A stretch of 64,000 bases of DNA from VYFG01 sp965213885 (GTDB lineage Bacteria; Pseudomonadota; Gammaproteobacteria; Arenicellales; Poriferihabitantaceae). Of this stretch, positions 53,739-62,328 are shown one piece after another; the first letter of the stretch is position 1, and every line of letters starts with the position of its first letter. Location of the stretch: NCBI GenBank assembly GCA_965213885.1, contig OZ243919.1, forward strand, positions 62,001-126,000, in the 5' to 3' direction. Both the position numbers and the translations under genes were made by a program. The notes under the pieces were generated by a model, which worked only from the letters and a program-made list of their open reading frames with translations, was not told the origin of the DNA and did no database searches.

Positions 53739-54092
53739 ATGTTCTTTCCCGAATCCCGGGTGCGGGTGTGGCTGTATGCCCGCTCCACGGACATGCGGAA
53801 GTCTTTCGATGGGTTGTCGGCGCTGGTGAAGAACGCGCTGCGTGAGGATCCGCTGAGCGGTCACCTGTTCGTCTTCATCAACCGCAAGAGGACGCTGATC
53901 AAGATTCTCTACTTCGACCGCAGCGGCTACTGCATCTGGTCGAAGCGACTGGAGCAGGGCCGTTTCCAGTACCGTGCCGATGGCCGTGACAAGGTCTCCC
54001 TGGACTGGACCGGACTGAAGCTGATCCTGGAGGGGATATCTCCTGGAGATGTCCGCCGGCACAAGCGCTACCGGCATTCTGGAGTCTCTTGA
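53739..54092 (+). CDS. tnpB: IS66 TnpB
   Basis: A 117-residue protein with the family hallmarks VWLYARSTDMRKSFDGLSAL, HLFVFINRKRTLIKILYFDR and YCIWSKRLEQGRF. IS66 TnpB is required for transposition, though its biochemical role is not settled. It lies between tnpA and tnpC in the same operon. Confidence 0.93.
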   Translation: MFFPESRVRVWLYARSTDMRKSFDGLSALVKNALREDPLSGHLFVFINRKRTLIKILYFDRSGYCIWSKRLEQGRFQYRADGRDKVSLDWTGLKLILEGISPGDVRRHKRYRHSGVS

Positions 54093-54122
54093 ACGGGGGT
54101 GCGGATGGTATCATTCCGCGCC

Positions 54123-55727
54123 ATGTTGCAGGCCACTCCCGCCCTCTGTGAATCCGATATCAATGCCGCGCTGCGGGCTGAGAATCGGGCCCTGAAAGAG
54201 GAGCTCGCGCAGCGGAAGGAGCGGGTGGCCTGGTTCAACCGCCAGCTGTTCGGATCGAAGTCGGAGAGGCGGATTCTCCCGGAGGGACAGAGTCAGGAAG
54301 ACCTGCTGGCATTGCTTGGCGGGCAGTTGCCGGCATCCCCTGCGCCGGAGACGGAAACCATCACCTACGAGCGGAAGAAGCGCAGCAAGTCGAGGGATAA
54401 CACCATCAACGACTCCGGGCTTCGGTTCGACGACACGGTCCCGGTGGAGACCATCCTGTTGCCCCTTGCGCCGGAGGCGGAGGCGATTCCCGAGGATCGC
54501 CGTGAGGTGGTGGGTGAGAAGGTGACCTGCCGACTGGCGCAGCATCCGGCGAGCTACGTGGTTCTGCGATACGTCCGTCCGGTGATCAAGGAGAAGCCGG
54601 ACCCGGAAAGGCCGGAAGGCGGAAAGCCGGCAAGGCTGATCACGGCCCCGGCCCCCGCGAACGTGCTGGAGGGGAGCTGTGTGGACGTGAGCTTCCTGGC
54701 GGGGATGCTGGTGGACAAGTTTACCGATCACCTTCCGCTGTACCGCCAGCACCAGCGGCTGCTGGATCATGGAATCACGCTGGCGCGGAGCACGCTGACG
54801 GTCCAGGCGGGCCAGGCTATCGATCTGCTGGCGCCGATCACGGATGCCCAGTACCAGGCCCTTCTCCTCAACCGGGTGCTGGCGATGGACGAGACCCCGA
54901 TCAAGGCCGGCCGGAAGGCCCGTGACAGGATGCGTCAGGGTCAGCTGTGGCCCATCTACGGGGAGAACGACGAGGTAGTGTTCCGGTACACGGACAGCCG
55001 GAAGCACGCCCATGTGCGGGAGATTCTGGGGGACCGGTTCCGGGGTACGCTGCTGTCGGACGGGTACGACGGCTATGCCCGGTATGCGGAGATGATGGAC
55101 GGGGTGACCCACGCCAATTGTTGGGCACACACACGGCGACCATTCGAATCGGCACTGGATGCCGAGCCGGAGGCGGCGGGTCAGGCGCTGAAGCTGATCG
55201 GGCTTCTGTATGCTCATGAGGCGGAGATCCGGAAACGGGGACTGACCGGGGAGGACAAGCTGACATACCGGACCCGGCACAGCCTTCCGGTGATGAAGGT
55301 ATTCTGGGAATGGTGCGAGGGCCAGTACCGTCGCCCCGACCTGGTACCGACGAACCCGCTGTCGAAGGCGTTGAAGTATGCAATGGGGCGGAAGGGTCCT
55401 CTTCAGGTGTTCCTGTCGGACCCGGACGTGGCGATCGATTCCAATCATCTTGAACGGCAAGTACGCCCGATTGCGATGGGCCGGAAGAACTGGCTCTTTT
55501 GCTGGACGGAGGTCGGAGCGAAGCGGGTGGCCGTCATCCAGAGTCTGCTGGTGACCTGCCGGCTGCAGGGGATCGATCCTGGCACGTACCTGATGGATGT
55601 GTTGCAGCGGGTTGGGGAGCACCCGGCGAAGGATGTGATCGAGCTTACCCCCCGCATCTGGAAGGAGAAGTTCGCAGCCAACCCTATGAAGAGCGATCTG
55701 GAACTGGTCAAGAACGCCTCAGACTGA
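54123..55727 (+). CDS. tnpC: IS66 transposase TnpC
   Basis: A 534-residue DDE transposase starting at ATG 54123 (MLQATPALCESDINAALRAE); upstream GTG 54099 or ATG 54105 are possible starts. The N-terminal part has a coiled coil and FGSKSERRILPEGQSQEDLL, typical of IS66. Catalytic residues are in LAMDETPIKAG and LLSDGYDGYARYAEM, with the glutamate in AIDSNHLERQVRPIAMGRKN. It looks intact, so this IS66 could be active. A fragment of the same family is at 17.2 kb. Confidence 0.93.
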   Translation: MLQATPALCESDINAALRAENRALKEELAQRKERVAWFNRQLFGSKSERRILPEGQSQEDLLALLGGQLPASPAPETETITYERKKRSKSRDNTINDSGLRFDDTVPVETILLPLAPEAEAIPEDRREVVGEKVTCRLAQHPASYVVLRYVRPVIKEKPDPERPEGGKPARLITAPAPANVLEGSCVDVSFLAGMLVDKFTDHLPLYRQHQRLLDHGITLARSTLTVQAGQAIDLLAPITDAQYQALLLNRVLAMDETPIKAGRKARDRMRQGQLWPIYGENDEVVFRYTDSRKHAHVREILGDRFRGTLLSDGYDGYARYAEMMDGVTHANCWAHTRRPFESALDAEPEAAGQALKLIGLLYAHEAEIRKRGLTGEDKLTYRTRHSLPVMKVFWEWCEGQYRRPDLVPTNPLSKALKYAMGRKGPLQVFLSDPDVAIDSNHLERQVRPIAMGRKNWLFCWTEVGAKRVAVIQSLLVTCRLQGIDPGTYLMDVLQRVGEHPAKDVIELTPRIWKEKFAANPMKSDLELVKNASD

Positions 55728-55735
55728 CCGGTTAC

Positions 55736-55815
55736 TTTGTAAAGAACTGGGAGTTGTCGATGACCAGGGGCAGATTCTTATCGCGCAGTTCCATCGCCCA
55801 TCCGATGAAGTGACC
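55736..55815 (-). pseudogene. DUF4338 N-terminal fragment next to IS66
   Basis: The minus strand encodes HFIGWAMELRDKNLPLVIDN and SQFF, resembling the FIGW...RxxNLxxVxNNxRF part of DUF4338 proteins. It stops at the IS66 border. The C-terminally adjoining part of such a protein occurs at 35.4 kb. Matching by pattern only. Confidence 0.45.
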
Positions 55816-56038
55816 CCTCGGAGCAATCCTCTAGGCGGAGGTGTCGAAGCCGAACATGGATAGGGGACGGTCATTTCCCGTGACCAAATCTTTTTATTCC
55901 TTCAGTAGTCCAATCTAGGCTCCACCGAACGGGCACCGACAGTCGCACGAATGGAATATTCAGGAATTGATCCAATCCGGTTTCGGATTGATGACGGATT
56001 ACGATCGACATTCAATAAGAAATTGATAAATAAAATAA
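55816..56038. other. Stretch without a gene before ligI
   Basis: AT-rich in its second half. No gene or terminator with a clear T run was found. It separates the IS66 border from the 3' end of ligI. Confidence 0.3.
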
Positions 56039-56962
56039 TTAATCATCTAGGGCTAAGTCGGTCCAGTATAACCGCAGTGGGTTGTCCACCAGCAGTTTCC
56101 GGCGGAGTTCCCGCGTGGTGGCGATATGGGGAATGAAATCCACCAGTAGCCCGTCGTCGGGCATGTGATCTTTCAGGTTGGGATGCGGCCAGTCGGTACC
56201 CCACAAAACCCTGTCCGGGAAGGAGTCCACGACGGCGCGGGCGAACGGCACCACGTCCCGATAGGGCGCCCGCTCCCCATCGAGTGCGGGCGGCCCGTCC
56301 CTGGAAAGGCGCTCGGGGCAGGTCACCTTGCTCCAGACGTGATCGTGCGCCTCCATGAATCGCAGGAAGGCCTGGAATTCCGGCCCGTTCGCCGGCCTTG
56401 TGACATCGGGGCAGCCCATGTGATCCACCACCACCACGGTGGGAAGCGCAGAGAAGAGATCCCCGAGTTCCGCCAGGTCCCCGGCCTCAAAGTAGACCAC
56501 CACGTGCCATCCCAGCGGCTCGATTCGTCGGGCGATCTCCAGGACCTCGTTCCCTGGCACCCGGTCCGCCAGGCGCTTAAGGAAATTGAAACGCACGGCG
56601 CGTACGCCAGCTTCGTGCAGGTCGGCGAGTTCCCGGTCCGTCGCTGATCGCCTGACCGTGGCGACTCCGCGGGCAAGGCCGGCGGATGCCCGGCAGGCAT
56701 CCGCCATCGCCCGGTTGTCCGCGCCGTGACAGGTGGCTTGGACAATGACATTGCGGGAAAAGCCGAGATGGTTTCTGAGGGCAAAGAGCTGTTCGCGGGA
56801 CGCGTCGCAGGGCGTGTACCTGCGCTCCGGGGCGTAGGGGAACCGGTCCGCCGGCCCGAATACATGGCAATGGGCATCCACTGCGTCCTCCGGCAGTGCA
56901 AACCGCGGCGGGCTGGGATCCCGTTTCCAGTCGAGCCAGCCGGGTGTTTTCTCGAATCTCAC
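56039..56962 (-). CDS. ligI: 2-pyrone-4,6-dicarboxylate hydrolase
   Basis: A 307-residue amidohydrolase-superfamily TIM barrel that hydrolyses 2-pyrone-4,6-dicarboxylate to 4-oxalomesaconate. The N-terminal histidines are in VDAHCHVFGPADRFPYAPER, typical of LigI. Downstream are VIVQATCHGADNRAMADACR, GVRAVRFNFLKRLAD, TVVVVDHMGCPDVTRP and the catalytic aspartate in WGTDWPHPNLKDHMPDDG. It overlaps the ligJ stop by 4 bp. It supplies the step missing from the block at 37.6-42.9 kb. Confidence 0.92.
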   Translation of the reverse strand: MRFEKTPGWLDWKRDPSPPRFALPEDAVDAHCHVFGPADRFPYAPERRYTPCDASREQLFALRNHLGFSRNVIVQATCHGADNRAMADACRASAGLARGVATVRRSATDRELADLHEAGVRAVRFNFLKRLADRVPGNEVLEIARRIEPLGWHVVVYFEAGDLAELGDLFSALPTVVVVDHMGCPDVTRPANGPEFQAFLRFMEAHDHVWSKVTCPERLSRDGPPALDGERAPYRDVVPFARAVVDSFPDRVLWGTDWPHPNLKDHMPDDGLLVDFIPHIATTRELRRKLLVDNPLRLYWTDLALDD

Positions 56963-57984
56963 AGGCCCCGCCCTTCGAGCAGTGCGTTCAGCCGGGGATA
57001 CACCCGCCGGGCATTGCCCTCGAAAATCAGCTGCCGTTCCGTGTCGGTGAGATCCGCGGCCGCGAGGTACCGCTTGGTGTCATCGAAGTGGTGCCCGGTT
57101 TCCGGGTCGATTCCCCGTACGGCACCGATCATCTCGGAAGCGAAGAGCACGTTCCTTGCCGGGATCACCCGGGTCAGCAGGTCGATTCCGGGCTGGTGGT
57201 AGACGCAGGTATCGAAATAGAGGTTGTCGAGAAGATGCACATCCAGGCGCGGCTTTTTCAACATGTCGGCCAGCCCGCGAAATCGCCCCCAATGGTAGGG
57301 TGCGGCACCGCCGCCGTGGGGGATGATGAACCGCAACCCGGGAAAGTCGCTGAACAGGTCGCCGGTGAGGCACTGCATGACCGCCGTGGTGTCCGCATTC
57401 AGGTAATGTGCACCGGTGGTGTGGAAACAGGGATTGCAGCTGGTGGAGACATGGATCATCGCCGGGATGTCGTACTCCATCATTTTTTCGTAGACCGGGT
57501 ACCAGTGCCTGTCGGTCAGGGGCGGACTGTTCCAGTGTCCGCCGGACGGGTCGGGGTTCAGGTTGATGGCGACGAACCCGTAGTCGTTGACGCACCGCTC
57601 GAGCTCGGGAATGCAGGAGGCCGGGTTCACGCCGGGCGACTGCGGCAGCATGGCGCAGCCGATGAAGGTTTCCGGATACAGGCACTGGATGCGGTAAATC
57701 AGCTCGTTGCAGATGCCCGCCCAGACGGAGGACACCCGGAAGTCGCCGATATGGTGGGCCATGAAGCTTGCCCGTGGACTGAAGATCTGCAGATCGATTC
57801 CCCGCTCGCGCATCTTCGCCAGTTGGTTGGCCTCGATGGTGGTGCGGATCTCGTCATCGTTGATCTGCAGTTCCGAAGATTTGGGCGACGGCCCTGGCGT
57901 GCCAATCGCCGCCACCTGGCGGTTCCTCCAGTCCTCGAGGGCCTTCGGGGCGGTTGTGTAATGGCCGTGGCAGTCGATGATCAT
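56959..57984 (-). CDS. ligJ: 4-oxalomesaconate hydratase
   Basis: A 341-residue amidohydrolase-fold hydratase that adds water to 4-oxalomesaconate, giving 4-carboxy-4-hydroxy-2-oxoadipate for the aldolase LigK. The start MIIDCHGHYTTAPKALEDWR carries the HxH metal motif. LigJ-like segments include IEANQLAKMRERGIDLQIFS, VNDYGFVAINLNPDPSGGHW, and IIPHGGGAAPYHWGRFRGLA. The gene precedes ligI in the same operon with a 4-bp overlap. Confidence 0.92.
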   Translation of the reverse strand: MIIDCHGHYTTAPKALEDWRNRQVAAIGTPGPSPKSSELQINDDEIRTTIEANQLAKMRERGIDLQIFSPRASFMAHHIGDFRVSSVWAGICNELIYRIQCLYPETFIGCAMLPQSPGVNPASCIPELERCVNDYGFVAINLNPDPSGGHWNSPPLTDRHWYPVYEKMMEYDIPAMIHVSTSCNPCFHTTGAHYLNADTTAVMQCLTGDLFSDFPGLRFIIPHGGGAAPYHWGRFRGLADMLKKPRLDVHLLDNLYFDTCVYHQPGIDLLTRVIPARNVLFASEMIGAVRGIDPETGHHFDDTKRYLAAADLTDTERQLIFEGNARRVYPRLNALLEGRGL

Positions 57985-58099
57985 GGCAGGTGTCTACGGG
58001 TCAGTGACGGGAAATTGTATGACGAAACTGCGCGGCATCATCAATGGCGCAGGGATCGGACCGATGTTTCCGCCGGCACTCCGTGATTCGCGGCGGAAA

Positions 58100-59029
58100 C
58101 TACTTGCCTGCCGCACCGCCGCCACCTGCCCTGGCTTCGGGCGCGTGGCTGCGGGAGCAGAGATACAGGGCGCCGATCAGGAACACCACCGCCAGCCACA
58201 CCTGGATGGCATGCCTCTCCGAAAACAGCAGCATGCCCCAGGCGATGCCGGCAAACAGGGAGACGAAGGTTCCGAAGGAGACAAACACTCCACCGGCTGT
58301 CCTGATCAGGTGGAAGTACAGCAGGGTTTCGACGATGCCTGCCAGAACATACACGGCCAGGGGCCAGAGCGCGTCGCGACCGATCGATACGAGACTGAGC
58401 GGATTTCCCTGCAGCAGGAAGAACGGCAGCAACAGTACCGCGGCCGCGATGGCCTCGCCGGCGATGAGCTGCGGGGCGGTCATGGCGACAGGCCAGCGTG
58501 CATGCACATAGACCGGCTCGATACCATAGACCAGCGCGATGCCAAGGGCCACAACCATCCATCCCAGTGCCCCGAGCCCCGGCAGCCGCAATTCCGGCAG
58601 CAGGATGAGCAAGGTGGACACGAGGCCGAGCACAACGGCAAGCAACCGGGACAACGAGACCGGCTCCGTGCGGAACGCAAGGGCCAGCGCGACTGTCACA
58701 ATCGGCGCCAGACAGGCGATGAGGGAGATGGTGCCCACGGCAATGTACGGAGCCACCAGCAGCGTGATGCCAAGAGGCAGCACGTAGCCCAGCATTGCGG
58801 TGATCAGCAGGAAAGGAATCCAGCTGGCGGGGAACCGGAGGGAGTCGCCCATGTACAGCACATACGCGGTATAGACCAGGGACAGGAAGATCAGCATCAG
58901 CATCAGGATGTCGATGATGCCGGCTTCGCTCAGTGCGGCGAATTTCAGCATGGAAAACTGAAGCCCCCAAAGGGTGCCCATCACGACCAGGGACAGTAGC
59001 GCCTTCGCCGAGGAAAACCGTCTTTGCAT
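58100..59029 (-). CDS. EamA/DMT-superfamily transporter
   Basis: A 309-residue inner-membrane protein with about ten membrane segments in two EamA repeats (ALLSLVVMGTLWGLQFSMLK at the start; VYVLAGIVETLLYFHLIRTA in the second repeat). It lies 115 bp upstream of ligJ on the same strand and could be the first gene of the lig operon, transporting an aromatic acid or a pathway intermediate; this is inference from position only. A second, broken EamA gene is at 46.5-47.4 kb. Confidence 0.85.
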   Translation of the reverse strand: MQRRFSSAKALLSLVVMGTLWGLQFSMLKFAALSEAGIIDILMLMLIFLSLVYTAYVLYMGDSLRFPASWIPFLLITAMLGYVLPLGITLLVAPYIAVGTISLIACLAPIVTVALALAFRTEPVSLSRLLAVVLGLVSTLLILLPELRLPGLGALGWMVVALGIALVYGIEPVYVHARWPVAMTAPQLIAGEAIAAAVLLLPFFLLQGNPLSLVSIGRDALWPLAVYVLAGIVETLLYFHLIRTAGGVFVSFGTFVSLFAGIAWGMLLFSERHAIQVWLAVVFLIGALYLCSRSHAPEARAGGGGAAGK

Positions 59030-59077
59030 GGGTGGGGGGCCGGATCAGGTGCGAGGATGCACTGACGTTCCCGGCAG

Positions 59078-59971
59078 CTACCCGTGCGACGCCGTCAGCC
59101 GGCGTTCCGCTTCGCGGTATTTTTCCGCGGTCTTCCGAATGATCTCCTCCGGCAGCCGAGGGGCCGGCGCGACCTTGTTCCAGTCCAGGGTTTCCAGGTA
59201 GTCGCGGAGGAACTGCTTGTCGAAACTCGGGGGGCTGATGCCCGGACGATAGGTGTCCGCAGGCCAGAAGCGGGATGAATCCGGGGTCAGTATCTCGTCG
59301 ATGAGGAACAGTTCGCCGCGATCGTCGAGACCGAATTCGAACTTGGTGTCGGCGATGATGATACCGCGCTCAAGGGCATGGTCGGCGGATTCGCGGTAGA
59401 TCCGGACGCTGGTTTCCCGGACCTTTTCTGCAAGTTCGCCGCCGATCATCGCCACCATCCGGTCGAAGGTGATGTTCTCGTCGTGGTTGCCCTTGGCGGC
59501 CTTGGTGGCGGGGGTGAAGATGGGAGTGTCCAGCCTCTGCGCCTGCTGCAGCCCCTCCGGCAACGGAATGCCGCAGATCGACCCGGTGGCCTGGTAGTCC
59601 TTCCAGCCCGACCCGATCACATGGCCGCGCACCACGGCCTCGACGGGCAGGGGTCTCAACCTTCGGGCCACGGTGGCCCGCTGGCCAATCTCCGCACGCT
59701 CGGTCGCGTCCGGGATGATGTTCCTCAGGGCCAATCGGGCGAGGTGATTCGGGATGATGTCCCGTGTCCTGGCGAACCAGAAATTGGAAATCCGGGTCAG
59801 GAGTTCCCCCTTGCCCGGGATCGGCTGCTCCATGATCACGTCGAAGGCGGACAGCCGGTCACTGGCGATGATCAGCAGGTGGTCTTCGTCGATGGCGTAT
59901 ACGTCCCGCACCTTTCCGCGACAGATCAGTTCGAGGTGGGTGATGCTGGTTTCCAGCAGCGCGCCGGTCAT
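59078..59971 (-). CDS. purC: SAICAR synthetase
   Basis: A 297-residue enzyme that joins aspartate to CAIR in de novo purine synthesis, using ATP. ATG 59971 (MTGALLETSITHLELICRGK, then VRDVYAIDEDHLLIIASDRL) fits the family. Diagnostic motifs include SDRLSAFDVIMEQPIPGKGE, VVRGHVIGSGWKDYQATGS and IIADTKFEFGLDDRGELFLI, with DEILTPDSSRFWP. It follows parC by 23 bases and may be cotranscribed with it. Confidence 0.95.
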   Translation of the reverse strand: MTGALLETSITHLELICRGKVRDVYAIDEDHLLIIASDRLSAFDVIMEQPIPGKGELLTRISNFWFARTRDIIPNHLARLALRNIIPDATERAEIGQRATVARRLRPLPVEAVVRGHVIGSGWKDYQATGSICGIPLPEGLQQAQRLDTPIFTPATKAAKGNHDENITFDRMVAMIGGELAEKVRETSVRIYRESADHALERGIIIADTKFEFGLDDRGELFLIDEILTPDSSRFWPADTYRPGISPPSFDKQFLRDYLETLDWNKVAPAPRLPEEIIRKTAEKYREAERRLTASHG

Positions 59972-59994
59972 GGATGGATCATCCCCTGGTCCGG

Positions 59995-62280
59995 TTATCT
60001 GTTCACCGGCTCTATGCCCTGGGCCTGACAAAAGCCTCTTGGCAGGAACCGGCCGCGCTTGCCCCGGGGACCAAGATAGTTGTCAAAGTCCGACGGCCTG
60101 AGGTTGAGATGGCGCTTGCCGCTGAGCACCCTGAAGTGCTCTCCCTCCCGGAACACGGCCACACCCACCACGAACTCCTCACCGGCCTTGAACTGGGCGG
60201 CCGGGATGTTGATCAGCTTGATTCCCTTGCCCCTGGACAGTTTCGTCAGATCCCCCACCGCAAAGATCAGGAGTCGCCCGATACTGGTCACCACCGCCAC
60301 CCAGTCGGATTCGAAATCATGAACCCGCCGGGGGATCAGAACGTCGGTATCCCCCCCGGTCTTGAGGGTTGCCTTGCCCGCCTTGTTGCGGGTGGCGAGG
60401 TCGCCGAGACTCGCCACGAAGCCGTAGCCGGCAGAGGTGCAAAGCAGGTATTCGGTTTTCTCTGTCCCTATCATCAGTCCCCGGAAACGCGCACCGGCCT
60501 GGGGATTGGTCATGCTGCTCACCGGCTCGCCGAAGCTCCGGGCGGAGGGCAGGCCGTGGGGCGCCAGGGTATAGGTGCGGCCGAAGGAATCGATGCAGAG
60601 CAGGAGTTCGTTGGTCTTTCCCCGGACGGCGCTTTGCAGGCCGTCACCGGACTTGAACGCCAGCTGGGCCGGGTCCACGTCGTGTCCCTTGGCAGCCCGG
60701 ATCCAGCCGAGCTCGGAGAGGATCACCGTGACCGGTTCCGCGGGAACCAGGTCATGGTGGTCCAGCGCCCGGGCGGCCTCGCGTTCGGTGATGGGCGATC
60801 GCCGGTGATCGCCGTATTCTTCCGCATCAGCCTTGAGTTCATCCCGTACGATTCCGGTCAGCCTCTTCCGCGATTTCAGCACCTTCTCCAGCCAGTCGCG
60901 CTCCTTGACCAGCTCCTCGTGCTCGTGACGGATCTTGATCTCCTCGAGCTTCGCCAGTCGGCGCAGCCTGAGCTCAAGGATGGCCTCGGCCTGGACATCG
61001 GTCAGTCCGAAACGCTCCATCAGGACCGGCTTCGGCTCATCCTCGGTGCGGATGATATGGATGACCGCGTCGATATGGAGGAAGGCAATGAGCAGGCCTT
61101 CCAGGATATGGATCTGCCGGACGATCTTGTCGTGGCGGAACTGGAGCCGCATCTTCACCGTCCCCAGGCGGTAGTCGAGCCATTCCTGCAACAGGGTCTT
61201 CAGGTCGAAAATCCTCGGCCGGCCATCGAGCCCGATCATATTCAGGTTCACCCGGTAACTGCGTTCGAGGTCCGTGGTGGCGAACAGGTGGTTCATGAGG
61301 GCGTCCAGGTCGATGCGGTTGGAGCGCGGCTCGATGACCAGGCGCACCGGACTTTCATGGTCGGATTCGTCACGCAGGTCGGAGACCATCGGCAGCTTCT
61401 TGGCGGACATCTGTGCGGCGACCTGTTCCAGCACCTTGGCCCCGGAGACCTGGTAGGGCAGGGCGGTGATGACGATTTCCCCGGCCTCTTTCTGCCATGC
61501 CGCCCGGAGTCTCAGGCTGCCGCTCCCGGTTTCATAGATCTGGCGGATTTCGCCCGGGGGTGAGATCAGTTCCGCTTCGGTGGGGTAGTCCGGCCCCCGG
61601 ATATGCCCGCAGAGATCCGCGACCGGGGCTTCCGGGTTTTCGAGGAGGTGGACACAGGCGCCCACCACCTCGACCATGTTGTGTGGCGGAATATCCGTCG
61701 CCATGCCGACGGCGATGCCCGAGCCGCCGTTCAGGAGCACGTTGGGCAGTCGTGCCGGGAGAAGCCGGGGCTCTGTCAGGGTGCCGTCGAAATTGGGTGT
61801 CCACTCGGCGGTGCCCTGGTCCAGTTCATTGAGCAGGAGTTGCGCGTACCGGGTCAGGCGGGATTCCGTGTAACGCATGGCGGCAAAGGATTTCGGGTCG
61901 TCCTGGCTGCCCCAGTTGCCCTGCCCGTCGATCAGCGGGTAGCGGTAGCTGAAGGGTTGCGCCATCAGTACCATGGCCTCGTAGCAGGCGCTGTCGCCGT
62001 GGGGGTGAAACTTGCCCAGCACGTCGCCCACCGTGCGGGCGGACTTCTTGAACTTGGCGCCCGCATGCAGGCCGAGGTCGGACATGGCATAGACGATACG
62101 CCGCTGTACCGGCTTGAGCCCGTCAGCAATGCTGGGGAGCGCCCGGTCGAGAATGACATACATGGAGTAGTTGAGATATGCATTCTCGGTGAAACGGGCG
62201 ATGGAAAGCTCTTCCAGTTCCGGCACCGGGGGGGGAGTCGCGTTTTCTCGATCCAGGTGGGATCGGGATTTTCTCGGCAT
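59995..62280 (-). CDS. parC: DNA topoisomerase IV subunit A
   Basis: A 761-residue subunit of topoisomerase IV that decatenates daughter chromosomes. The quinolone-resistance region reads FHPHGDSACYEAMVLMAQ with serine at residue 97 (E. coli S80, sensitive type), and the catalytic tyrosine is Y137 in FAAMRYTESRL. The DNA-gate segment VPLKPVQRRIVYAM-type motif appears as GLKPVQRRIVYAMSDLG. The C-terminal pinwheel is shorter and lacks the GyrA box, supporting ParC over GyrA. parE is not in the window. Confidence 0.95.
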   Translation of the reverse strand: MPRKSRSHLDRENATPPPVPELEELSIARFTENAYLNYSMYVILDRALPSIADGLKPVQRRIVYAMSDLGLHAGAKFKKSARTVGDVLGKFHPHGDSACYEAMVLMAQPFSYRYPLIDGQGNWGSQDDPKSFAAMRYTESRLTRYAQLLLNELDQGTAEWTPNFDGTLTEPRLLPARLPNVLLNGGSGIAVGMATDIPPHNMVEVVGACVHLLENPEAPVADLCGHIRGPDYPTEAELISPPGEIRQIYETGSGSLRLRAAWQKEAGEIVITALPYQVSGAKVLEQVAAQMSAKKLPMVSDLRDESDHESPVRLVIEPRSNRIDLDALMNHLFATTDLERSYRVNLNMIGLDGRPRIFDLKTLLQEWLDYRLGTVKMRLQFRHDKIVRQIHILEGLLIAFLHIDAVIHIIRTEDEPKPVLMERFGLTDVQAEAILELRLRRLAKLEEIKIRHEHEELVKERDWLEKVLKSRKRLTGIVRDELKADAEEYGDHRRSPITEREAARALDHHDLVPAEPVTVILSELGWIRAAKGHDVDPAQLAFKSGDGLQSAVRGKTNELLLCIDSFGRTYTLAPHGLPSARSFGEPVSSMTNPQAGARFRGLMIGTEKTEYLLCTSAGYGFVASLGDLATRNKAGKATLKTGGDTDVLIPRRVHDFESDWVAVVTSIGRLLIFAVGDLTKLSRGKGIKLINIPAAQFKAGEEFVVGVAVFREGEHFRVLSGKRHLNLRPSDFDNYLGPRGKRGRFLPRGFCQAQGIEPVNR

Positions 62281-62328
62281 CTGGGATTACGTTCCTGGTG
62301 AATGGGGCATTATAAACGCAGGGGTCTT

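Larger units (their letters stand above)
53358..55735 (+). mobile_element. Complete IS66-family insertion sequence
   Basis: Three genes (tnpA, tnpB, tnpC) lie between imperfect terminal repeats: left gttagcgatcattcgacggc at 53358 and right gtaaccggtcagtctgaggc, read on the minus strand from 55735. The bases flanking the element do not form an 8-bp duplication (cttgccgc left, tttgtaaa right), so the flanks may have been rearranged after insertion. Left of it is the IS21 istB remnant; right of it is a DUF4338 fragment. Confidence 0.8.

Noticed and set aside
54111..55622. 503-codon minus-strand open frame opposite IS66 tnpC
   Set aside because: Antisense shadow of the transposase; no known domain.
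59974..61563. 529-codon plus-strand open frame opposite parC
   Set aside because: Antisense shadow of topoisomerase IV; parC motifs are on the minus strand.
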